DNA of 7,933 nt from an uncultured Clostridia bacterium (GCA_900553555.1 USEG01000037.1:1-7933); one strand, 5' to 3'; positions 1-7,496 are shown, counted from the stretch's first letter. A program made the numbers and translations. Notes: generated by a model not told the origin, from the sequence alone.

Positions 1-1
1 T

Positions 2-1261
2 CGTTACGGCGAAACGGCTCGCGACGCGGACGTGACGGAGCTTATAAGCGGAATAGTCGCCGAAAAGCATTATGCCGAAAAAATACTCGCGTCCGAACGC
101 GGTGCCACGGGAGTGGAAACGCTGGAAAAATATATGGATTATCTGGCGTCGCTAAAAAACGCGGCGACGGTGTCCGATTATGTCCGGTATCTCGACAGCA
201 ACAGCGGACAGTTCGAAAGCGCCGCTCCGTCCGGATCTCTTCAGATAATGACGGTGCACATGTCAAAAGGTCTTCAATTTCCGTATGTGTTTTTGATAGA
301 CTGCGATAAGAAATTTAATATGACGGATGTATATTCGCGCTGCACCTGTGACAAAAAATACGGTTTGTGTATAAAAACGGGAAAAAAGGATTCGGCAGGA
401 GCCTTGCGGTCCAATTTTATGGCGGAAGCGGCGGCACTGCGTCTTGAAAAGCGAAGCAAAGAAGAAGAGTCGCGGATACTTTATGTCGCGCTTACACGCG
501 CCGAAAAAGCGCTTTACTGCTATTCGTTCAACAACTGGAAATCATGTCCTCCCCAGCAGGCCGGCAGCTTTTTGGACTGGCTCATGCCCGCGTCGAAAGA
601 GTGCGTTTGCGTTTCGTCGCCGAATAAGGTTTTTGAGGAAGAAGAGATTGCGCCCGTGGAGAATTGTCCGGTGGACGAGCAGCTTGTAAGCGCGATAATA
701 CGGCAAATGAACTATGTATATCCGCATACTTCCGCCGCAATAAAAGCCACTGTTACGTCTCTTGCGGGGGAAGATAGCGTCAGCGCGGTCACCGTTTCGG
801 ACGGCGACATACAACTTATGGAAAAAGGCGAACGCTTGCACAAGGCCATGGAAAAGATAGACTTTTTTAGCGATATCGACGGCAGCGCCAACCAACAGGT
901 ATTATCGGCTTTGGAAGGGGACGAAAGAAGTAAAATAATCGCGGCGCACGGGAGGGTGGGACAACTTCTCCGTAGTTTCGGCGGCAAAATATACCGCGAA
1001 CAGGACTTTGTTTACAATCTTCCCGACGGATCGCTGGTGCAGGGCAGAATTGACCTTATGGCGGTAAACGGCGACAAGGCGCTTTTGGTGGACTACAAGC
1101 TGTCCTCCGCCGCCAATATAGAAAAGGACAGATACGTCCGTCAAATAAATCTGTACGCGGACGCGGTGGAAGACATACTCAAAAAGACCGTAAGCGATAT
1201 GTACCTGTATTCGTTTACCAGCGGAAAGGCGAAAAAAGTCGAAAGAAAGAGCGTCTTATAA
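2..1261 (+). CDS. addA: AddA, ATP-dependent helicase/nuclease subunit A (5' partial, C-terminal ~420 residues)
   Basis: This is the C-terminal third of the AddA subunit of the AddAB helicase-nuclease, which processes double-strand breaks for RecA-dependent repair in Bacillota. The frame is open from base 2, so the GTG at 32 is an internal valine codon and not a start. Numbering from base 2, the UvrD-type C-terminal helicase motifs are TVHMSKGLQFP (84-94) and EESRILYVALTRAE (155-168). The RecB-family PD-(D/E)XK nuclease domain follows: GERLH (276-280), GRID (348-351), the core VDYK (363-366) and QINLYADA (381-388). These are the expected metal-binding and QxxxY-type motifs, so the nuclease looks intact. 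The AddB-type C-terminal cysteine cluster is absent, which favours AddA. The gene ends with TAA and is separated from the glycogen genes by 173 bases containing a promoter, so it is probably a different transcription unit. A generic UvrD/PcrA is unlikely because of the nuclease domain. Confidence 0.93.
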   Translation, partial: RYGETARDADVTELISGIVAEKHYAEKILASERGATGVETLEKYMDYLASLKNAATVSDYVRYLDSNSGQFESAAPSGSLQIMTVHMSKGLQFPYVFLIDCDKKFNMTDVYSRCTCDKKYGLCIKTGKKDSAGALRSNFMAEAAALRLEKRSKEEESRILYVALTRAEKALYCYSFNNWKSCPPQQAGSFLDWLMPASKECVCVSSPNKVFEEEEIAPVENCPVDEQLVSAIIRQMNYVYPHTSAAIKATVTSLAGEDSVSAVTVSDGDIQLMEKGERLHKAMEKIDFFSDIDGSANQQVLSALEGDERSKIIAAHGRVGQLLRSFGGKIYREQDFVYNLPDGSLVQGRIDLMAVNGDKALLVDYKLSSAANIEKDRYVRQINLYADAVEDILKKTVSDMYLYSFTSGKAKKVERKSVL

Positions 1262-1272
1262 AGATATAGATA

Positions 1273-1300
1273 AAATTTTTAATAAATTCGCTAAAAATTT
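1273..1300. repeat. AT-only inverted repeat downstream of addA
   Basis: AAATTTTTA at 1273-1281 is the exact reverse complement of TAAAAATTT at 1292-1300, with a 10-base loop. The stem is nine A-T pairs and lacks a GC core followed by a T-run, so it is a poor intrinsic terminator. It ends 11 bases before the -35 box of the downstream promoter. The A- and T-tracts could act as an UP-element-like contact for RNA polymerase alpha subunits, or as a weak end for addA. The repeat is seen; the function is inferred. Confidence 0.4.
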
Positions 1301-1311
1301 AAATTTACCTA

Positions 1312-1340
1312 TTGAAAAATTCGCGGATATGTTGTATAAT
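1312..1340 (+). promoter_or_regulatory. Predicted sigma-A promoter for the glycogen operon
   Basis: The -35 box TTGAAA (1312-1317; 5 of 6 consensus) and the perfect -10 box TATAAT (1335-1340) are separated by exactly 17 bases. AT-rich tracts lie just upstream. Transcription would start near 1347, giving a leader of about 88 bases before glgB. The leader can form only a small hairpin (AGCG at 1361-1364 with CGCT at 1381-1384, plus three A-T pairs across a bulge), and no riboswitch is recognised. This is the only near-consensus promoter I found outside the genes. Confidence 0.75.
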
Positions 1341-1420
1341 GATAATGTCAATAATGTAATAGCGTAAAAAAACAAACTTTCGCTGTCATAAAGTCAGAAA
1401 ATCATCACAAACGGCCAATA

Positions 1421-1428
1421 AGAGAGGG
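1421..1428 (+). promoter_or_regulatory. Ribosome binding site that decides the glgB start
   Basis: AGAGAGGG at 1421-1428 abuts the first ATG (1429), which is too close to use. It lies six bases upstream of the in-frame ATG at 1435, a normal spacing. The start at 1435 (MKNRDYV) is therefore preferred over 1429 (MLMKNRDYV). Confidence 0.65.
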
Positions 1429-1434
1429 ATGCTT

Positions 1435-3333
1435 ATGAAAAACAGAGATTACGTTACGGAGTTTCACCAAGGCGAGATGTACGATGCTTACAAGTATATG
1501 GGGTGCGTTTTTGACGAGAAAACGGGAAAGGCGGTTTTCAGGACTTGGGCTCCGCACGCAGACAGCGTAAGCGTAATAGGGGAATTTAACGGCTGGAATG
1601 CCGAAAGAGGCGTCATGCAAAATAAATTTATGAGGTTATTATTGTTTTTTGATTTGCCCGTCGAAACTTCCAAGGATAGACGAGAATACTCGCGGTTTCA
1701 TAAGTTTTTGATAAAAAACGGCGACGAAATAATATACAAAGCCGATCCGTATGCCGTTCATGCCGAAAAAAACGGCAACTGCAACAGCAAAGCGTACGAT
1801 CTTAGACGCGTTAAAATAAAAGATTCTCAGTACTTCGATAAATTAAAAAACAAGGATATCTACAATTCACCCATATCGATATACGAAGCGCACATCGGTT
1901 CATGGCGCCGCCACGACGACGGAAACGTATATTCGTACCGCGATTTTGCCGACGCGATAGTTCCGTATCTCAAGGAGATGAAGTTTACGCATCTCGAACT
2001 CATGGGCGTCGCCGAACATCCTTACGACGGCAGCTGGGGATACCAGATAGTAAATTATTATGCGCCGACGTCGCGTTACGGCACGCCGGAAGATTTCGGT
2101 TATCTCGTCGAAAAATTACATTCCGCCGGGATAGGACTGATAATAGACTGGGTGCCGGGTCATTTTTCAAAAGACGCGCCGGGGCTTATCGACTTTGACG
2201 GCGAACCGCTTTACGAACCGTCTATCGAGCCGCGCAAGGAATTTAAGGAGTGGGGCACGCGCTGTTTCGATTACGGCAAAGGGGAAGTGCAGACGTTTTT
2301 GTGTTCCAACGCAATGATGTGGCTGGACGTATACCATGTGGACGGACTGCGCGTCGACGCCGTGGCGAGCATGCTTTATCTCGATTACGGCCGCGGCGAC
2401 AACTGGCTGCCCAACCGCAAAGGCGGCAAGGAAAACGAAGAAGCGGTCGCGTTTTTGCAAAAACTCAACACGTATGTCTTTGCGCATCACCCCAAGACCA
2501 TGATGATAGCGGAAGAATCCACCGCCTGGCCCAAGGTGACAAAACCTGTGTCCGACGGCGGGCTGGGCTTTAACTTCAAATGGAACATGGGATGGATGAA
2601 CGATATGCTGTCCTATGCGAAAGCCGATCCCGTGTACCGTTCGGCGATGCACAATAATCTTACTTTCAGTATCACATACGCGTTCAGCGAAAATTACATT
2701 CTTCCGATAAGCCACGACGAAGTGGTGCACGGAAAGGGTTCGCTGCTCAACAAAATGCCGGGCGATTACGGCATGAAGTTTGCCGGGTACCGCAATTTTC
2801 TCATGAATATGTTTGCTCATCCGGGCAAAAAGCTTGTTTTTATGGGCACGGAATTCGCGCAGTTTATAGAGTGGGACTACCAAAAGCAGCTGGACTGGAT
2901 GCTGCTGGATTTTCCCATGCACGAATCGTCGCGCAAATTTTTTGCCACGCTCAACGATATCTACGTCAAGACGCCGGCATTGTGGGCGAGAGACTGCGAT
3001 TATTCCGGTTTCGAGTGGCTCATTGTGGACGACAGAGACGACAACGTCATCATATACGCGCGCACCGACGGCAAAAACAGCTACCTTATAGGCGCGTTCA
3101 ATTTTTCGCCGTGCGAATATCGTAAGTACCGTTTCGGCTGTCCGGCGGGCAGGTATTCGGAAATTCTCGCTTCCGACTGGACGGGATGGAAGAAGGGGCG
3201 TAAAAAACATCAGACCGTTAAAAAACCTTCGCACGGGTTTGACAACAGCATGACTTTGGATATAAAACCCATGTCGGGAATATATATGATAAGGGATAAC
3301 GTTATTCTTCTCAAAGAAAAGGAGGCAAAATGA
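1435..3333 (+). CDS. glgB: 1,4-alpha-glucan branching enzyme GlgB with a Cas2-like patch in its N-terminal domain
   Basis: GlgB (GH13) cuts alpha-1,4 chains and re-attaches them as alpha-1,6 branches on cytoplasmic glycogen. The protein is 632 residues from the ATG at 1435. The N-terminal CBM48-like domain is recognisable at [21 protein letters not shown] (36-56 region) and again at YKADPYA (101-107). The GH13 barrel carries SWGYQ (200-204), IDWVPGHF (237-244), DGLRVDA with nucleophile D308, AEEST (359-363) with the acid/base glutamate, and [11 protein letters not shown] (426-436) with D428. The C-terminal beta domain includes SDWTGW (580-585). All catalytic regions look intact. The oddity is residues 66-96, where the expected GlgB strand region (a GVWE.FI...YDLYKY-type pattern) is replaced by a Cas2-like N-terminus; FNGWN to DPY is about 6 residues longer than in typical family members. 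The nearby [15 protein letters not shown] also departs from the usual RPGTAS pattern. The gene overlaps glgC at its stop codon. Confidence 0.93.
   Translation: MKNRDYVTEFHQGEMYDAYKYMGCVFDEKTGKAVFRTWAPHADSVSVIGEFNGWNAERGVMQNKFMRLLLFFDLPVETSKDRREYSRFHKFLIKNGDEIIYKADPYAVHAEKNGNCNSKAYDLRRVKIKDSQYFDKLKNKDIYNSPISIYEAHIGSWRRHDDGNVYSYRDFADAIVPYLKEMKFTHLELMGVAEHPYDGSWGYQIVNYYAPTSRYGTPEDFGYLVEKLHSAGIGLIIDWVPGHFSKDAPGLIDFDGEPLYEPSIEPRKEFKEWGTRCFDYGKGEVQTFLCSNAMMWLDVYHVDGLRVDAVASMLYLDYGRGDNWLPNRKGGKENEEAVAFLQKLNTYVFAHHPKTMMIAEESTAWPKVTKPVSDGGLGFNFKWNMGWMNDMLSYAKADPVYRSAMHNNLTFSITYAFSENYILPISHDEVVHGKGSLLNKMPGDYGMKFAGYRNFLMNMFAHPGKKLVFMGTEFAQFIEWDYQKQLDWMLLDFPMHESSRKFFATLNDIYVKTPALWARDCDYSGFEWLIVDDRDDNVIIYARTDGKNSYLIGAFNFSPCEYRKYRFGCPAGRYSEILASDWTGWKKGRKKHQTVKKPSHGFDNSMTLDIKPMSGIYMIRDNVILLKEKEAK
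1630..1722 (+). other. In-frame Cas2-like N-terminal segment inside glgB
   Basis: Codons 66-96 of glgB begin [13 protein letters not shown], continue with [11 protein letters not shown] and end in KFLIKNG. This is the recognised pattern of the Cas2 N-terminus in type II CRISPR systems of Bacillota: the first beta strand with the conserved metal-site aspartate (FFDLP, D73 here), then the first helix rich in D/R/K/Y. The rest of Cas2 is missing: GlgB sequence ([11 protein letters not shown]) resumes immediately. The minimal foreign part is about 1630-1701. KFLIKNG (1702-1722) fits both families and may hide the right junction; the ATG at 1615-1617 or QNKF (1618-1629) may mark the left one. By hand count, bases 1618-1710 are 31/93 G+C, lower than most of glgB, although another dip occurs at 1801-1860. 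It is unlikely to work as Cas2, since the dimer and Cas1 contact regions are absent. Confidence 0.8.
3321..3325 (+). promoter_or_regulatory. Ribosome binding site of glgC within the end of glgB
   Basis: GGAGG at 3321-3325 lies in the last codons of glgB. It is four bases from the ATG at 3330 and seven bases from the ATG at 3333. The seven-base spacing favours 3333, which gives a one-base TGATG overlap with the glgB stop. Starting at 3330 would give an ATGA overlap. Both suggest translational coupling. Confidence 0.7.
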
Positions 3334-4511
3334 TGAAGAAGAAAAAGTGCGTTGCTATGTTGCTTGCCGGCGGGCAGGGGACAAGATTGTATGCGCTTAC
3401 GGGCAAGGTGGCAAAACCGGCGGTTTCGTTCGGCGCAAAATACCGTATAATCGATTTTCCGCTCAGCAACTGCACAAATTCAGGGATAGACACCGTGGGC
3501 GTTCTTACGCAATATGAACCGCTTATGCTCAACGAGTATATAGGCGACGGAAAGCCTTGGGATCTGGACCGCATGCAGGGCGGCGTATACACGCTGCAGC
3601 CCTATCAGGCAAAACAAGGCTCGCTCTGGTACAAAGGTACGGCAAACGCCATTTATCAAAATCTCAATTTTTTGGACAAGTATGACAGCGACCACGTCTT
3701 GATACTCAGCGGCGACCACATCTACAAAATGGACTATTCCAAGATGCTGGAATTCCATAAGGAAAAACAGGCAGACTGCACTATTGCTGTTATGGAAGTT
3801 CCGTGGGAAGAAGCATGCCGTTTCGGCATAATGTCTGTAGACGAAAACGACAGAATAACCGAATTTGAAGAAAAGCCCGCCCATCCAAAGTCAACGCTTG
3901 CGTCGATGGGCATCTACATATTCAAAAAAGAAGTGCTGCGGCAACAGCTTATCCGCGATGAAAACGACGCTTCCTCGTCGGGAGATTTCGGAAAGGACGT
4001 CATCCCGTATATGCTTAAACACGGTTTTGCCATGTATGCATACCGCTTTGACGGATATTGGAAGGACGTGGGCACCATTACATCGTTGTGGGAGGCCAAC
4101 ATGGACCTTCTGGCGACGCCGCCATCCATGAATCTGAACGAGCCGGAGATGAAGATTTATTCGCGCAACGAGCCGCTTCCGCCCACTTATTTCGGTGAGC
4201 AGTCGTCGGTAGAACATTCGCTTATCACCACCGGATGCGAGATAAACGGTACGATTTTGGGCAGCGTGATATCCGAAAACGTCACCGTCGGCGAAGGCAG
4301 CGTTATTGAAAACAGCATAATAATGCGCGACGTTCAGATAGGAAAGAATGTGCGCATAAGTTATGGCATAGTGGACGAAAACGTTACTATAGAGGACAAC
4401 GTCGTCATCGGCGACGAAAATTCCAACAAGTATAAAATAGCTTTGATAGGACGGGGCTGCGTCATCGAAAAAGGCTCGGTTATTAAAAGCGGGGAAATAG
4501 TGGAGAAATAA
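3333..4511 (+). CDS. glgC: Glucose-1-phosphate adenylyltransferase GlgC
   Basis: GlgC makes ADP-glucose and pyrophosphate from ATP and glucose-1-phosphate, the committed step of bacterial glycogen synthesis. From the ATG at 3333 it has 392 residues, normal for Bacillota. The nucleotidyltransferase domain starts with the nucleotide-binding loop [10 protein letters not shown] (10-19), followed by [26 protein letters not shown], the metal-binding GDHIYKMDY (127-135, D128 expected catalytic), FEEKP (178-182) and GYWKDVGT (241-248). The C-terminal part is a left-handed beta-helix of hexapeptide repeats, visible as alternating V/I/G runs such as [26 protein letters not shown]. Nothing is missing. 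It overlaps the glgB stop by one base and is followed two bases later by glgD, which fits GlgC and GlgD being made together and possibly assembling as a mixed tetramer. The start could instead be 3330, adding one methionine. Confidence 0.96.
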   Translation: MKKKKCVAMLLAGGQGTRLYALTGKVAKPAVSFGAKYRIIDFPLSNCTNSGIDTVGVLTQYEPLMLNEYIGDGKPWDLDRMQGGVYTLQPYQAKQGSLWYKGTANAIYQNLNFLDKYDSDHVLILSGDHIYKMDYSKMLEFHKEKQADCTIAVMEVPWEEACRFGIMSVDENDRITEFEEKPAHPKSTLASMGIYIFKKEVLRQQLIRDENDASSSGDFGKDVIPYMLKHGFAMYAYRFDGYWKDVGTITSLWEANMDLLATPPSMNLNEPEMKIYSRNEPLPPTYFGEQSSVEHSLITTGCEINGTILGSVISENVTVGEGSVIENSIIMRDVQIGKNVRISYGIVDENVTIEDNVVIGDENSNKYKIALIGRGCVIEKGSVIKSGEIVEK

Positions 4512-4513
4512 TT

Positions 4514-5635
4514 ATGGCAAGAACAGTGGGTATTATTTTCAGCAACATTCACGGCAAGGAAGTAAACGAATTATCCGCAAAGCGCACGCTGGCGTCGGTA
4601 CCTTTCGGCGGACGATACCGCATAATAGATTTTGTGCTGTCCAACATGGTCAATTCGGGCATAATAAACGTAGGAGTAATAACAAAATACAATTTTTATT
4701 CGCTTATGAATCACATAGGCTCCGGCAAAAGCTGGGATTTGTCGCGTAAAAACGGCGGTCTTACGTTTTTGCCGCCCTTCGGCAGCGAGTCCACAAAGCT
4801 CTATTCGTCGCGTTTCGAGGCAATATCCAACGTCGCCTATTATCTGCGCGACAGAACCGAAAAATATGTGGTGATGTCCGACTGCGACAATGTGTGCAAC
4901 ATGGATTTTTCGGAAGTGGTGGACTATCATGAAAAAAAGGGCGCCGAAATTACCGTTGTATACCGCAAGAGGCAGTTCGGAGAAGCCGTCGACACAAAAA
5001 TGCGCACGCGTATCACCGTCGATGACGACGGCAGAGTAAAAAAAGTCGTCAATTCCGCCAACAATACCGGCACCGTATCGGTGTTTGTCAATATATTGGT
5101 GATAAACCGCGATTTTCTGCTCAAAATAATAGACAACGCCGAAGAGCTGGGATACAAGAGCTTTTCCCGCGATGTGCTGATAAGAGGCACGGACATTTAC
5201 AAAATTTACGGTTACGAACTAAAAGCATATTTTGCCAGCATAGACAGCTTGGGCAATTACTATAAACATTCGATGGAACTGTTGAATAAAGATGTACGCG
5301 ACGAATTGTTCCGCAAAAGCGGCAACCATATTTACACCAGCGTACGCGACAGCGCGCCGTGCAAAATCACTTCCACCGCAAAAATCAAAAATTCGCTTAT
5401 AGCCGACGGCTGCGTTATCGAAGGCACGGTGGAAGGGTCGATATTGTTCCGCGGCGTAAGAGTGGCAAAGGGCGCCATAATACGCAATTCCATTTTGTTC
5501 CAGAACACCGAAGTGGGCGAAAACAGTCGCATAAACTGCGTTATTACCGATAAAAATGTGCGCGTGCTCGAAAACAGATTTTTAAGCGGCCACGATACGC
5601 ACCCCAGCTTTATTTGCGAAGGATCGGTAATATGA
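4514..5635 (+). CDS. glgD: GlgD, non-canonical ADP-glucose pyrophosphorylase paralogue
   Basis: GlgD is the GlgC paralogue found in Bacillota. In studied species it has little or no activity alone and stimulates GlgC in a mixed complex; that role is family knowledge, not shown here. The 373-residue protein keeps the fold markers VPFGGRYRIIDFVLSNMVNSGI (29-50) and SDCDNVCNMDF (122-132), which aligns with the GDHIYKMDY motif of GlgC. It lacks the GGQGTRL nucleotide loop, having IIFSNIHGKEVNEL instead. In place of the GlgC GYWKDVGT loop it has ASIDSLGNYYKHSMELL, a GlgD hallmark. The C-terminus is a short hexapeptide-repeat helix (KIKNSLIADGCVIEGTVEGSIL pattern). The start ATG at 4514 lies two bases after the glgC TAA, with TGGAGA at 4501-4506 as ribosome binding site. 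It is unlikely to be a second GlgC because of the missing loop. Confidence 0.95.
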   Translation: MARTVGIIFSNIHGKEVNELSAKRTLASVPFGGRYRIIDFVLSNMVNSGIINVGVITKYNFYSLMNHIGSGKSWDLSRKNGGLTFLPPFGSESTKLYSSRFEAISNVAYYLRDRTEKYVVMSDCDNVCNMDFSEVVDYHEKKGAEITVVYRKRQFGEAVDTKMRTRITVDDDGRVKKVVNSANNTGTVSVFVNILVINRDFLLKIIDNAEELGYKSFSRDVLIRGTDIYKIYGYELKAYFASIDSLGNYYKHSMELLNKDVRDELFRKSGNHIYTSVRDSAPCKITSTAKIKNSLIADGCVIEGTVEGSILFRGVRVAKGAIIRNSILFQNTEVGENSRINCVITDKNVRVLENRFLSGHDTHPSFICEGSVI

Positions 5636-5665
5636 TAGCACTAAACTGCGACGAAAAATAATTAT

Positions 5666-5671
5666 AAGGAG
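5666..5671 (+). promoter_or_regulatory. Ribosome binding site of glgA
   Basis: AAGGAG lies nine bases upstream of the ATG at 5681, in the 45-base gap after glgD. It supports 5681 as the true start, so the long Lys/Ala-rich N-terminus of GlgA is very likely translated rather than a start misassignment. I see no promoter or terminator in the gap, so glgA probably stays on the glgBCD transcript. Confidence 0.75.
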
Positions 5672-5680
5672 AGTTGAATT

Positions 5681-5929
5681 ATGCCAACGGAAAAAGAAAA
5701 GGCAACGGTAAGCGAAAGAAAAAAGACGGCATCCGCCGCCAAAGTGACAAAGACGAAGTCCGCCAAAGCGACCGCCGCGGCAGATAAATCAAAACCGGAA
5801 CAGAAATCTCCCGAAAAAAAGAAAACTCAAAAGGCCGCCGCCGCGAAAGAACAGAAAAAAGCGTCCGGCGTCAGCACAATCGAAGCCGACATAATAGTCG
5901 AATCCGTCCCGGAGGAACAGCCCGCCAAA
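5681..5929 (+). other. Low-complexity basic extension of GlgA
   Basis: These 83 codons precede the conserved GlgA core. By hand count the first 60 residues contain 18 Lys and one Arg against about seven acidic residues, with much Ala, Thr and Ser, resembling histone H1-like or AlgP-like tails. It is predicted to be disordered, with no signal peptide or membrane segment. A role in binding polyanions, partner proteins or glycogen granules is only inference. Confidence 0.7.
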
Positions 5930-7354
5930 AAGGGCATTCTGTTTGTTGCAAGCGAGGCTTTCCCGTATGCGGGAACGGGCGGACTGGGCGAGGTTATAGG
6001 CTCTCTGCCCAAGAAAATAAACCAGCTGGGAAAATATGACGCACGAGTTATTTTGCCGCTGTATGAAAGCGTAGGTGCCGAAACGCGTTCGAAGATGCAT
6101 TACATCGGCAATATCTATGTGCCGCTTGCATGGCGTATGCAATACTGCGGACTTTTCAGACTGGAAGAAAACGGCGTGGTATATTATTTTGTGGACAACG
6201 AATATTATTTTAAGCGCAATTCTCTGTACGGGTACGGCGACGACGGCGAACGCTTTGCGTTTTTCTCGCGTGCGGTGCTAGAGTTGCTGCCCATGCTGGA
6301 TTTTACCGTCGACGTGCTGCACTGCCACGACTGGCATACGGCGCTTGTTCCCATCTATTACAAGCTGTATTATATGTACAAAGTGGGATACAACAATATA
6401 CGCACGGTGTTTACCATCCACAATATCGAATATCAAGGCCAGTTTGCGCCCGAAATAATCGAAGACTTGTTCGGCATATCCAAAAACGAATATATGTCGC
6501 TTGACTGGCACGGCTGCATCAATCTCATGAAAGGCGCCATCGACTATTCCGATTTCGTCTCGACGGTCAGTCCCACTTACGCGAAGGAAATATGTTCTCC
6601 TCAGTACGCGCACGGGCTGGAAGACATTCTCAACAAAAATTCATACAAGCTGCGCGGAATACTCAACGGCATAGATTACGACGTCTACAATCCGGCTACC
6701 AATAAGTCGCTTTTCGTCAATTACGACGCCGACCATCTGGACAAAAAGGCGGAAAACAAGACGCAATTGCAGCAGATGCTGGGTCTAAACGTCGACCCCG
6801 GCGCGCCGCTCATCGCCATGATCACGCGACTTGTCAACCACAAGGGAATAGGACTGGTGCGCAGCGCGTTTAACGACATAATGAACAGCGGAGCGCAGTT
6901 TGTGCTGCTGGGCACGGGCGACGCCGATCACGAAAACTTTTTCAGACATATGCAAAATCTTTACGGCAACCGCGTCCATGCGGCCATTACGTTCAACAAG
7001 GATCTGGCTCAGAAGATTTATGCCGCGGCGGATATCTTTCTCATGCCCAGTTTGTCCGAACCGTGCGGTTTAAGCCAGATGATAGCGCTGCGTTACGGCA
7101 CGGTGCCCGTTGTACGCTCGACGGGCGGCCTTAAAGATTCCATCATCGATTGCGGCGACGGACACAGCGGCAACGGCTTTGTCTTCGGCGGCGTAAACGC
7201 GGGCGAACTTATTTACGCCGTTCAAAGAGCGGTGGGTCTGTACTATGTTTACGGCGATATATGGAAAGAACTGCGCCAAAGAACGGTGGAGTGCGATTTC
7301 AGCTGGAACAACAGCGCCAAGGCGTATCAGGCGTTTTACGACGAGATGTTCTGA
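5681..7354 (+). CDS. glgA: Glycogen synthase GlgA with Lys/Ala-rich N-terminal extension
   Basis: GlgA (GT5) adds glucose from ADP-glucose to the non-reducing end of alpha-1,4 glucan in the cytoplasm. The protein has 557 residues, against about 475-490 for the usual family member. The excess is at the N-terminus: residues 1-60 hold about 18 lysines plus many alanines, threonines and serines (KKTASAAKVTKTK, SPEKKK), followed by a more acidic linker (61-82). The catalytic domain starts at KGILFVASEAFPYAGTGGLGEV (84-105). Further motifs are HCHDWHTALVP (214-224), FTIHNIEYQGQF (244-255), LNGIDYDVYNP (328-338), ITRLVNHKG (381-389) and the C-terminal SEPCGLSQM (459-467) with E460. Two usual basic residues differ: the lysine of KTGGL is glycine (G98), and the arginine of the PSRFEPCGL motif is leucine (PSLSEPCGL). 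The ribosome binding site at 5666-5671 supports the start. The fold and motifs otherwise match an active clostridial GlgA. Confidence 0.95.
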   Translation: MPTEKEKATVSERKKTASAAKVTKTKSAKATAAADKSKPEQKSPEKKKTQKAAAAKEQKKASGVSTIEADIIVESVPEEQPAKKGILFVASEAFPYAGTGGLGEVIGSLPKKINQLGKYDARVILPLYESVGAETRSKMHYIGNIYVPLAWRMQYCGLFRLEENGVVYYFVDNEYYFKRNSLYGYGDDGERFAFFSRAVLELLPMLDFTVDVLHCHDWHTALVPIYYKLYYMYKVGYNNIRTVFTIHNIEYQGQFAPEIIEDLFGISKNEYMSLDWHGCINLMKGAIDYSDFVSTVSPTYAKEICSPQYAHGLEDILNKNSYKLRGILNGIDYDVYNPATNKSLFVNYDADHLDKKAENKTQLQQMLGLNVDPGAPLIAMITRLVNHKGIGLVRSAFNDIMNSGAQFVLLGTGDADHENFFRHMQNLYGNRVHAAITFNKDLAQKIYAAADIFLMPSLSEPCGLSQMIALRYGTVPVVRSTGGLKDSIIDCGDGHSGNGFVFGGVNAGELIYAVQRAVGLYYVYGDIWKELRQRTVECDFSWNNSAKAYQAFYDEMF

Positions 7355-7496
7355 CAAATTGCCTGTCGAATATTCCCATCGTCAAAAAATTTTGCCGCCT
7401 GGGGCGTAAAACTTTCAAGCAAAAGAAATAATTTACATATATTATGGTAACGGTGGAAAATTATGTGAATTATGGACTACCTCGGAGGACCACATA
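7355..7496 (+). other. glgA-glgP intergenic region with weak hairpin
   Basis: This 142-base gap contains no gene. A bulged hairpin is possible at 7390-7411 (TTTTG, bulged C, CGCC, loop TGG, GGCG, TAAAA), but the T-run after it is poor (CTTTC), so it is at best a weak terminator or a processing site. ATTATG occurs three times between 7441 and 7474. TATTAT at 7440-7445 resembles a -10 box but has no convincing -35 partner. Separate control of glgP is possible but unproven. Confidence 0.4.
7484..7488 (+). promoter_or_regulatory. Ribosome binding site of glgP
   Basis: GGAGG at 7484-7488 lies eight bases before the ATG at 7497, an optimal spacing, and fixes the glgP start. Confidence 0.8.

Noticed and set aside
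32..34. GTG as the start of a complete 409-residue gene
   Set aside because: The frame stays open upstream to the window edge, and the protein is only the C-terminal part of AddA, so the gene is truncated by the window.
542..895. Reverse-strand open frame of 117 codons inside addA
   Set aside because: It is antisense to the clearly coding AddA nuclease linker, has no ribosome binding site logic and no family features.
1262..1434. CRISPR repeat or leader near the Cas2-like segment
   Set aside because: No direct repeats of 24-40 bases with spacers are present here or elsewhere in the window; only short AT-rich words recur (ATAATG).
1604..1632. Possible internal translation start for a small Cas2-like protein (AAAGAGG before the ATG at 1615 or 1630)
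   Set aside because: The spacing is four bases to 1615 and far too long to 1630, the AAAGAGG is the normal GlgB codons for ERG, and the frame continues as GlgB with no Cas2 C-terminus or stop.
2167..3234. Long reverse-strand open frame of 355 codons
   Set aside because: It lies wholly inside glgB, antisense, with arginine/histidine/valine-rich composition and no recognisable domain; it mirrors glgB codon bias.
5789..6142. Reverse-strand open frame opposite the GlgA tail, phenylalanine-rich
   Set aside because: The F/L-rich composition is simply the complement of the AAA/AAG/GAA codons in the Lys/Glu-rich GlgA tail, so it is not a real membrane protein.
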